Origin: Adiantum capillus-veneris
Lineage: Eukaryota > Streptophyta > Polypodiopsida > Polypodiales > Pteridaceae
Direction: 5' to 3'
Assembly (NCBI GenBank): GCA_014529385.2
Contig: CM043953.1
Location: 71,525,372-71,589,371, forward strand
Length of the DNA: 64,000 nucleotides
Every line of letters begins with the position of its first letter. Position 1 is the stretch's first letter. Of the stretch, positions 56,626-64,000 are shown piece by piece. A model generated the notes under the pieces. The model searched no databases. It saw nothing but the letters and a program-made list of their open reading frames with translations, and had not been told where the DNA came from. A program made the position numbers and the translations under genes.

Positions 56626-56948
56626 TTGGAAGGAGACATCATTTATCTTGTCAGTGATCTGGAAGGTCCGTAGTAACGCATACTAAGCTTTGGAAAAAGC
56701 CTCTCCTTTCCCTTTTTCTTTCAAAGGCGTGCCTTCTCAAAACGTAAGAGCACCCAATCATCCTCCTTCAATTTCAAGTCGCGACGTTGGCGATCCGCTG
56801 CCTTTTTCTGTCGTTCTTGAGACTATTGCAAAGTCTCGCGAACCTTGGCAAAAGCCGTATCCAAATCTCGCGAATATTCATCCGCTTCAAATATCTAATC
56901 TTTCGTGCTCACGAAGGATGGAACCTTCGCAGCACTTTCAACAATCGC

Positions 56949-57550
56949 TCATGGCGTCTTCCCCGTCGAAGAGTGTATCGTGTTATTGTAGGCAAATTCC
57001 ACCAAAGGTAAGTTCTTTTCCCATTGAGTCTTTTGATCCGAGATACAAGACTTGAATAAATCTAAAATCATTGAATTGGCAATCTTAGATTGCCCGTCAG
57101 TCTGCAAGTGGAACGATGACGAGAACTGCAACCGCGTGCCAATGTTCTCCCAATTTGCCTTCCAAAACAAACTTATAAATCTGGGGTCTCTGTCGGAGAC
57201 AATCGTCTCAGACGTGCCATGTAATCGGAAAATCATCGTGATCATTCTGTGTTCTCGGGAGATCAAAAAATGAAATCCATTTCAATATTTTCCTAAGGGC
57301 GGGTGGGTATGGGTAAATGCTGTAACAATCCCTGTGCCTTATGCCTGTCAAACTTGACCTTCTGGCATACCAAGCAACTGCGCACAAACTCTTCCACATC
57401 CTTCTTGAGTCTCCGCCAAAAGAAATATCTCTCTACCCCTTTCATGGTGGTAGCAATGCCGCGGTGACCCGTAAAAGGTGGACAGTGGCATTCAGTCATA
57501 ACCTTTTTCCTCAACGGCTGTGTAACGCAAAACATAGTCTTTTTCATCAA
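56949..57550 (-). pseudogene. Element C integrase core
   Basis: The zinc-binding part is intact: HCPPFTGHRGIATTMKGVER ... CLVCQKVK (57550-57293). The first-Asp region between the two frames is broken. The second frame has the second catalytic Asp in TIVSDRDPRFISLFW. Exactly 35 residues later the sequence is DGQSK where a Glu is required; the Lys codon lies at 57084-57086. Then FKSCISDQKTQWEKNLPLVE. Frames and substitution make it inactive. Confidence 0.85.
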
Positions 57551-57576
57551 GTAGCCTTCCCGAAGGGAGTATCCAG

Positions 57577-58494
57577 CTACTGTCTCCCCATCTCGTATCC
57601 GTGTGAAAATATCTGCAAAATTTGTATCTGTGGCATACTAATCGACCATATCCTCGAAGCTCCTATGATGTATCTTGGAAATAGCCAGAACCAACGGTTT
57701 CCGAGACATGGCATCTGCCACCACATTCTTCTGTCCCTCACATGGACAATCTGGAAGTGGAACTGTGACAAGATGTTCGCCCACCGCATCTGCTTTTCCG
57801 AAAGCTGTTTCTGTGACAAGAAGTAGCGCAAACTTTGATGGTCTATAAAGACAGTAAAATCCGCTCCGAGTAGGTAATGCCGCCACTGAGTAAGAGCATG
57901 GATAACCGCCATAAGCTCTTTCTCATAAATCTGTGCTGTCATCTCCGGCCTAGAGAACAAACGGCTCTTGTAAGCTATGACATGGTCGTCCTGCATCAAG
58001 ACCGCACCCAGACTACGACCACAAGTATCACAATATACTTCAAATGACTTCTGCAAGTCCGGCAAAGTCAAAATAGGTCCCGTAGTCAATTTCTCTTTCA
58101 ATGTCCGAAAGGCAGTCACCTCTGTGGGTCCCCACGAGAAAGGTACTCCTTTCTGAGTCAAGGTATGCAAAGGGGAAGCAACCTCTGCAAACTTTCGTAT
58201 GAACCGCCTGTAGTACGAACACAGTCCCAAGAAGCTTCTAACTTCATGGACATTTCTCAAGTCGGGCCAATCACGGATAGTCTCTATCTTGGCCGGATCC
58301 ATTTGCACTCCTGCTGTTGACACAATGTGTCCCAAAAAGTGTATCTCTGGTAGGAAAAATTCACTTTTCTTTGCATTAATCACTAACTTGTGATCTCGTA
58401 ATACCTGAAAGACCTGAAGCAGATGATCTTTGTGTTCTGCCTCATTCTTGGAGAAAACAATGATGTCGTCAAAGAAAGTGCCAACAAATAACAT
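57577..58494 (-). pseudogene. Element C RT (catalytic part) and RNase H
   Basis: 305 codons: [20 protein letters not shown] with the catalytic FFDD, FLPEIHFLGHIVSTAGVQMD, NVHEVRSFLGLCSYYRRFIR, then RNase H FEVYCDTCGRSLGAVLMQDD, YEKELMAVIHALTQWRHYLL, FIDHQSLRYFLSQ. A frameshift at about 58490 separates it from the RT N-terminal half. Confidence 0.88.
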
Positions 58495-58984
58495 GTACTC
58501 TCGAGAAAATCTTGTCCATCATCCGGTTAAATGTCCCAGGAGCATTGGTTAAGCCAAAAGGCATCACCAAAAACTCGAATAACCCAAAAGTCGTCCAAAA
58601 AGCTGTCTTGTAGACATCTCTTGGCGCTATCCTGATCTGATGATATCCACTCTTCAAGTCAATCCTGCTAAAGCACGAGGATCCTTGTAACCTGTCGAGT
58701 ATATCATCGATCCTAGGAATCGGAAATCTGTTCTTGATGGTGATTTTGTTGAGAGTGCTATAATTGATGCACATTCTCCAAGATCCGTCTTTCTTCAAAA
58801 CCAACAACACTGGAGAGCAATACGGTGAAGTACTAGACTGGACAAGACCCTTTTCCAAGAGGTCTTTCATTGGGTTCATAATCTTTTCATTCTGTACTCG
58901 GCTCACACGGTAAGTTGGCCGATTCGGTGGCGTGCTTCTAGGTATCAGATCAATGGTTTGATCTTCAGGCCCTCTGAAAAGCAA
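58469..58984 (-). pseudogene. Element C RT N-terminal half
   Basis: [100 protein letters not shown]: the canonical Ty3 fingers-palm order, ending in a frameshift directly before the catalytic box. Confidence 0.88.
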
Positions 58985-59557
58985 TCGGCATGAGTGTGGA
59001 GAAAAATCTTGGCGTTCTTTTGATCAGGTCAAAACATATTCAACCTTTATCCATCGTTCAGTTCTCTCTCAAAAGAATGAGTAAGAAACTGAAGTTCATC
59101 AAGTACAATCTCTAAGCCCTTCATTTATCAAAGTCGCTTTCTCGGCCCGGTAGTCAACCACGGCGTAGTTCTTGTAGTACCAAGGGATCCTGAGTAGAAC
59201 GTCACTCGCGTGCCCTGAACACCCCTGTCATTGCAAACGAAGTTTACCAATGCTCGGTGTAATGGCAACATCCCATCCGGGTGCCAGTCGAACTACCTTC
59301 GCCTGTGGCGTTAGTCTGTCGGGCGTAATTTTAAATCGAGCCGCCAATTCCAAGTGAAAAGAAGTTGGCCTTGGCTTTTTTAAAAGAGCTTCTTGGTCCT
59401 TCACTTTTCCCCAGAAAGCGACAAAGTTTTCATTTGATTCGGTGCAAGTCCCACGCCATGTGGTACGAGTTCTGCTTTTTTATCTGCCTTTTCTGCCACG
59501 TTCCTCAGCTGCTCTCGAACTCTCAGGCCTGTCGTTGTCTTTATCATTCTGTCCTTT
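58985..59557 (-). pseudogene. Element C protease region, degenerate
   Basis: ELAARFKITPDRLTPQAKVV and PGWDVAITPSIGKLRLQ (about 59360-59240), then VLLRIPWYYKNYAVVDYRAE near 59180-59120, align with element A. The D-S/T-G-A motif expected just before is lost in the T-run/A-run near 59380. A frameshift near 59350 and stops near 59235 and 59050. Confidence 0.65.
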
Positions 59558-61009
59558 CTATGCCTTTTTAGGGCACTTCGCGGAGATATGTCCAAGTTCC
59601 CCGCATCCAAAGCACTTCCCCTCCCTGATGAAGCGAGCTCTCTCCTCGGGAGTAAGCTTGGGTCGTGTATCCTTTTTCTCTGGGTTGCTCTTTTTCTTTC
59701 TACTTTCATTCCCAGAAGTCTGTTCGGCTCGTTGTGTCATGGCCTCATCTGTGGGGTAGGTCAGACTTCCAGAGTGAATGGCAAAGCCCCGCTTCGCATG
59801 ACTCATCAACTCCTGAATAGAAGCTGACTTCTGTTCCAAGCAGTGATCTCGGATCTTTGTAGGTAGACCCAAGGTAAACCGCTCAATCCGTTCTCTGAAC
59901 GAGATCTTCTTGAATGAAGAGGCGGGTAGAAAAGAGCTCCAGAATCTTTCACAGTAAGAATTCATTGTATCGCTCTTGGTCATCCGGAGACGGTTCCAAG
60001 CAGCTCGTATATCTCGCTCAAACTCTTGAGTCAACCAAGAAGAAATAAAAAGCCTCTTGAATTTCAGCCATGTAACCGGCACAGTCTTGCTTAAGAGAAG
60101 CGTGGACCACCAAGTACGAGCATTCCCCTTAATATAAGAGGCATCTCTCCGAATCTTGTAGTGCTCTGAATAGCGTCCTCCCGCGAAAGCGATGTCAAAC
60201 TGCTGTATAAAAGACAGCCTTTGAAGCATCTGAGTATCCTGAAAAAGTATCAAACTTGATCGAGTGGCCACCTTCCTTAAACTCTCGGACTTTCTTGCTT
60301 TTATCTTCGAGAAAGTCATACTGGTTGGCTTTGTAAAAATTCTTCTTGTTCGCATAAAAGTTTCCGTCATCGAAATCTGAGCTGTCTGTAGACGAGTCCT
60401 CAGTAGAACTGTCAGTCTCTGGGCGAGATGTAGCCTTCTTTGCCTTTTTCTTGCCCTTTCTGAAGCTTTGTTTCTTGCTTCGCTTCTTACCTTTTCTGTC
60501 TTCTTCACTCGAATCTGAAGAGCTAGAAGAATTGTCAAAAGAAGAAGAAGAAGTAGAAGAACTAGGTACTCCTTCAAGTCGATTGACGACCCAAATATCC
60601 CGGGAAAGCGCTTTTTTTCTGCTTTTTTGCCGTGCTTTTTGTCTTTCTTTTGCGCGTCAAAAAGCTGAGCAATCCGTGCATTAACTACGTTCTCCAGTTC
60701 CTTCTCCGTATATTTCTTGGAGGTAGAAGGTTTCTTGAGAGCAGGTTTCGGGAGTGGTGTTGTGGTTCTCTGCCACTCCGTCTGTACCTCTTCCAAAGAG
60801 GTCTGGTTTATATATTTTGCCATCTTCGGGTCCCTGGCAAAATTGAGCATCATCTTTGTTGCATCATCAATCAATTTATGACGCTCCATCTCTCGCTGCT
60901 CCGCTGGAGTAGGCCTAGGCGGGTCATACTCGGTGCCGGAATCTTCGTTGTGATCTCTGCCCGCATCTCCAGATGCAGAGGGAGTCGACTGATCATTGCC
61001 TGAAGCCAT
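59558..61009 (-). CDS. Element C Gag (483 codons, internal frameshifted segment)
   Basis: ATG 61009 (MASGNDQSTPSASGD), chosen because upstream codons lie in leader and LTR. N-terminal charged region, then a capsid (LSFIQQFDIAFAGGRYSEHY, ARTWWSTLLLSKTVPVTWLK, FERDIRAAWNRLRM, FRERIERFTLGLPTKIRD), and a zinc knuckle C-FG-C-GELG-H-ISAK-C at the C-end. The frame is open throughout, but between about 60600 and 60230 it reads Leu-rich (LVLLLLLLLLTILLAL). The alternative frame there encodes the Ser/Asp/Glu-rich and Lys-rich linker expected from relatives, so two compensating indels bracket this part. Confidence 0.85.
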   Translation of the reverse strand: MASGNDQSTPSASGDAGRDHNEDSGTEYDPPRPTPAEQREMERHKLIDDATKMMLNFARDPKMAKYINQTSLEEVQTEWQRTTTPLPKPALKKPSTSKKYTEKELENVVNARIAQLFDAQKKDKKHGKKAEKKRFPGIFGSSIDLKEYLVLLLLLLLLTILLALQIRVKKTEKVRSEARNKASERARKRQRRLHLAQRLTVLLRTRLQTAQISMTETFMRTRRIFTKPTSMTFSKIKARKSESLRKVATRSSLILFQDTQMLQRLSFIQQFDIAFAGGRYSEHYKIRRDASYIKGNARTWWSTLLLSKTVPVTWLKFKRLFISSWLTQEFERDIRAAWNRLRMTKSDTMNSYCERFWSSFLPASSFKKISFRERIERFTLGLPTKIRDHCLEQKSASIQELMSHAKRGFAIHSGSLTYPTDEAMTQRAEQTSGNESRKKKSNPEKKDTRPKLTPEERARFIREGKCFGCGELGHISAKCPKKA

Positions 61010-61068
61010 AGGTGTCGCGGATTTTTTTTTTCGTGGATCGGATTTCTCGTAGAAGAGAAATCGATCGT

Positions 61069-61080
61069 GCTCTGATACCA
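61069..61080 (-). other. Primer binding site of element C
   Basis: GCTCTGATACCA on plus, exact initiator-Met match on the element strand, one base from the LTR. Confidence 0.9.
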
Positions 61081-61081
61081 T

Positions 61082-61629
61082 TGTAACAGACTTGGACACT
61101 CCAAGTCAAGAATCAACCGCGACAGCACCAAATAACCACTTCAAAACAATTCACAGATTAAAATAGATTTGCACTGGCCCGGCGGAGTTCCGTGCCTAGA
61201 GATATTGGCCCCATAGATTGGCGTCCCTTTTCGGTATTTCTTTTTATATTAATCAGTTCAAAGTACAAGAGAGTGGATCGGGATTCACTCTCAGACTCTA
61301 CGTCCAGATGCTCTGAGAAGTGAAGCCCTCACCACGCATTTAAAGGTACAAGGGATGCCCAAAAGTAGAGCCCCAAAAACTTTTAAAATAAAAAGCATCA
61401 ATTCTCTCTCTTAGAGTCTTTAAAAAAAAAGCAAGTTCTCTCGCTTTCTCATGGCATGGAGAAAAAGCAAGATTCGCGTTGCTCATCATTATTATTATTA
61501 TTATTATTATTTTAATAATAAAGCCTCCGCGATTTTTGGAAATTAGGGTTTTTGGTAGAAATTAGGGTTTGCAAGAATTTTAGGGTTTCTGGCAGTTTTT
61601 GCTGTCCGCCACGTCATCACTTTGTGACA
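61082..61629 (-). repeat. Element C LTR (5' in element sense)
   Basis: Pair of 55205-55722. Has an ATT/ATA run at about 61487-61520 absent from the other copy. Confidence 0.92.
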
Positions 61630-61797
61630 AGTAACCATTGTTCAGACTTTATAATAGTCCTCTCGTAAATAACCATCCAGGTCCGGGCCATGAGGAAAAA
61701 GAAACCAGCACTTTTCAAACTTTCAATACTCCCTCCGCAAATAACCATAAGACCTGGGCCTTGAGTATGAAGAAGCATTTTCAAACATCATTTCTCA

Positions 61798-62295
61798 CTA
61801 CTCCACCAGGGAGCAAATCACTAAGCATTGAAACCAATATTCAAGCTTAAAAAGCAATCTCGGCATCAGTTGAGCTCGAAAAGTCGACCGACTTTCCATC
61901 CTTAAACCTGCACTAAAAATTAGGGTTAGATTTCTCTCATAAGTTGACTTCAACGTGGTCCAAAAGCTCTTAGACAAACGATGTTCTTGTGGTGGTGATG
62001 GTAGTCCCAAGCGATCACACCGGACCTCCAAGGTTTTTAGCTCAGGAAGAGACACCTGATGAGAGATGTCGATAAATTTTAAGTTATAATCTGTTAGGGT
62101 TTCCGTGGCAAGCATTTCAGGATACCCCACTCTGCGAGAAGTTGCACTCCGAAGGAAGATGTCAGAAACCATGTAACTTAGGGTAAAAATTATCTTGAAA
62201 GCTTGCCTAGTCCTTGGAGCATGTGGCTTGGTAGCTATAAACTTCCACCACTGCATGACACTGCATTTGAGAAAAAAAACAGCTACTTGAAACAA
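61798..62295 (-). pseudogene. Element D gag capsid fragment
   Basis: 165-codon frame: FQVAVFFLKCSVMQWWKFIA, RTRQAFKIIFTLSYMVSDIF, TLTDYNLKFIDISHQVSLPE, LKTLEVRCDRLGLPSPPQE. The hydrophobic-WW-K/x-F pattern followed by an F..F segment fits a Ty3 capsid. No knuckle or pol follows, as element C and the 3' modules lie next to it. A Gag-only remnant is the likeliest reading. Confidence 0.5.
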
Positions 62296-62551
62296 ATCTT
62301 GGATCCTTTGCTTGCAAGTGATCTTTATGGCTTATGCCTTGTAAGACATGAGCAGTGAAGACAAGAACGCGCCCGGTGCGCGCTGAAGTAAGGGTGGGAG
62401 TGGCTAATAAGTCCGAGGTTAGTAACAAATAAGTTCGGGGTTGAGACACGAAGATTCTTCAAATTCAATTCCGGTAGACTTTGGAAGCGCCGGTTTGCCA
62501 TGTCTGCTCTTTGCTGGGACCGATATACTTTCAAAAAAGCACACGCTTGAA

Positions 62552-62563
62552 GCTCTGATACCA
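62552..62563 (-). other. Primer binding site of element D
   Basis: GCTCTGATACCA on plus, exact initiator-Met match on the element strand, one base from the LTR. Confidence 0.88.
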
Positions 62564-62564
62564 C

Positions 62565-63379
62565 CGTCACAAGACTGGCACCACGTGCCAATAGGAAAGA
62601 ACAGATTGAACAGACTTTTAGCACTTCAATAACAACTGAACTGAAAAAGATAGAGAGACCACGCGCGACACGGGGTGGAATCCCCAAATGAACTGAAAAA
62701 GATAGAGAGACCACGCGCAACACGGAGTGGCGGGATTCCACCCCTTCTAGTATTGGCCCCAAACCTTGGTGCCCCTTTCGGTATTTCTTGATATTACTTG
62801 AACTCAGTACAATGCCTGTACTCGCGCTCTGCACCTTCTCACCGACTAAAGAATGAGCCCTTTGCACATATTTAAAGGCCCTTGGCCTATGAAAAGCAAC
62901 TTACATGAAAAGCCTTCAAACTCAAAAGCATCTGGTCCAAAAGTTGGCACTAAAAATCACTCAAGTGTAAATCACGGAAATCCATACAGTGCCACGTCAG
63001 CACCTGTCAACGCAAAACGCGAAAATCCGTACAATCTGCCACATCAGCAGTCAGCGTGAAATCAAGAAATCCGTACAGTCTTCCATGTCATCATCTTCTG
63101 TCCAAGTTAGCTTGTGTGTGTGTGTGTGTGTGCTGGTCTTGCTTTATTTTAATATCTTTAGTTCACCTGGGTCTCATCGGACCCCGCTGGGTCCCATCGG
63201 ACTGGGTCCAATGGGTCCCATAAGTTGGCGGGAACTCTTCTCTAAAAATAGGCTACTTGGCAAGTTGGTAAAACTTCTTCTGTTGCTTCTGCTTCTTCAC
63301 TTAGGGTTTAGGCCCCTCGGTCGGAATCTGTAGGTTGGCTTCCTTCTTGAGTGGCTTGCCATGTCAGCAGTTTGTGACA
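62565..63379 (-). repeat. Element D LTR (5' in element sense)
   Basis: About 115 bp longer than its partner. One cause is a tandem duplication of the GAACTGAAAAAGATAGAGAG segment (copies near 62638 and 62693). (TG)n at about 63114-63131. Confidence 0.85.
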
Positions 63380-63750
63380 AATGACGAATTAGAGGTTGTA
63401 TGGAAGATCCAGATTTCGCGCTAGACTTGTGATGTGGCAAACAATACGGAATTCCGCCTTTTGCACTGACGTGGCAGCTCTACCGTTTTCCGCAAAACGG
63501 GTTGGCAGTTTAGGTGCTAGTGCTTTTGGGACCAGATGCTTATAAGTTTGAAGCTTTTCATTCTTTGGCACGCTTCTGAGTGAAGGTGCTGGGATTGGAG
63601 TACCATTGTTGTACAAAGTTCAAGCAGTATAAAGAAATACTGAAAGGGGCGCCAATGTTTGGACCAGTGCTTTCTTGGGGTGGAACTCTGCCACTTCCGT
63701 CTCGTGTCGTGCATCTCTTTTTGTTTAGTTGTTATTTGAGGTGCTGAAAG
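63380..63750 (+). repeat. Family E LTR, right part
   Basis: Continues the LTR begun at 53755: AATGACGAATTAGAGG...TGTGATGTGGCAAAC...ACTGACGTGGCAGC..., AAGAAATACTGAAAGGGGCG. Similarity ends at about 63750 inside what should be the LTR, so the array is truncated. Confidence 0.75.
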
Positions 63751-64000
63751 GTTGGCCTGGTTTGTGGGCATTCCAAAGGAGATATCCATCTTCATCTCTC
63801 ATTCGGCGTTGCTCTTGTCAAACTTCCCGCGTAGGGGCAGCATTGGCTGGCCGGTGACCTTCGTGGCATCTGCATTTGCATATCCAACCATTCGCTCTAC
63901 GAGCATCCATCCGGTTTGCAGTTTGGTTCATACCATATGAGTTGGGGTAGCAAAAATTGGCCGATAACCAACAAAGGAATTGTTGATCCAAGAGGCAGTC
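63751..64000. other. No feature recognised
   Basis: A 62-codon frame (63752-63937) has no domain. Flanking sequence of the family E array. Confidence 0.4.

Larger units (their letters stand above)
55205..61629 (-). mobile_element. Complete Ty3/gypsy chromovirus C
   Basis: LTRs at 55205-55722 and 61082-61629, perfect duplication AGTAA (55200-55204 and 61630-61634), primer site one base from the right LTR. 6425 bp in total. Gag, protease, RT, RNase H, integrase and chromodomain follow in order on minus. Relative of element A by pol and chromodomain. Several frameshifts and a catalytic substitution in integrase indicate it cannot move by itself. Confidence 0.94.
54010..63379 (-). mobile_element. 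Element D (family E relative), minus strand, split by C
   Basis: LTRs at 54010-54708 and 62565-63379; flanks GATGA and AATGA (one mismatch). Primer site at 62552-62563. Removing element C leaves only about 1.4 kb of interior: leader with a gag fragment, then the 3' modular repeats. It is a non-autonomous deletion derivative of the same family as E, inserted in opposite orientation into an E LTR. Confidence 0.82.

Noticed and set aside
59558-61099. Gag start at 61099
   Set aside because: That ATG lies in the LTR; the first codon fitting a gag start after leader and primer site is at 61009.
62325-62867. 180-codon minus-strand frame
   Set aside because: Crosses LTR, primer site and leader of element D, so it cannot be one protein.
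1-64000. tRNA, rRNA or other structured RNA genes
   Set aside because: tRNA-like matches are only primer-site complements (TGGTATCAGAGC and variants); no cloverleaf or rRNA-like sequence noticed by eye.

Overview
This window is nuclear DNA of a land plant. One recognisable host gene is present, a plant-type sterol 4-alpha-methyl oxidase (SMO1 class) with short GT-AG introns at 28261-29766. Almost everything else is transposable-element sequence: Ty1-copia and Ty3/gypsy LTR elements primed by the 3' end of initiator tRNA-Met (TGGTATCAGAGC), a Tat/Athila-like Ty3 element with a TGGCACC-type primer site, LINE tails, and long (GA)n and (TG)n(GA)n microsatellites. The nesting and microsatellites would suit a large-genome non-seed vascular plant such as a fern, but that is an inference; the sequence itself only shows 'plant'.

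Layout. 1-1100: minus-strand Ty1-copia gag-protease remnant cut by the window edge. 1981-16934: a decayed Tat/Athila-like Ty3 element on the plus strand (LTRs, gag with several zinc knuckles, protease, RT, RNase H, truncated integrase, then an unusual 3' region with a second protease-like segment, a WVPK-rich ORF and an intact 141-codon ORF). A gag-only LTR element (TR-GAG type, 4514-7153, TSD TCTAG, LTRs differing at one base) sits inside its gag. 16947-19490: a possible copia LTR with primer site and a Ty3 gag remnant. 19500-24943: a minus-strand LTR element with ~143-bp LTRs, TSD CTTGA, primer site and polypurine tract but no gag or pol. Its interior reads like a spliced cellular gene on the element's own sense strand. 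27101-28031: a TIR element whose outer end lies 24 bp from the probable TATA box of SMO1.

29848-31101 is the 3' part of a LINE (minus). 31724-49026 is a stack: copia remnant, invaded by Ty3 element A (33036-48886), invaded by chromovirus element B (36541-45432, TSD TCTTC), whose 5' LTR was invaded by a LINE tail (36854-38100); a second LINE tail (about 45490-46606) lies in A. 49027-63750 is a second stack: an LTR-internal-LTR-internal-LTR array (family E, plus strand), its last LTR split by element D (54010-63379, minus), itself split by a complete chromovirus C (55205-61629, minus, TSD AGTAA).

All transposon polyproteins carry stops or frameshifts, so none of the autonomous-type copies looks active. 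The best-supported new biology is the passenger-carrying LTR element, the second protease-like region of the Tat-like element, the young TR-GAG, and arrays of TGACGTGGCA sites in the U3 of the A/E LTR families.
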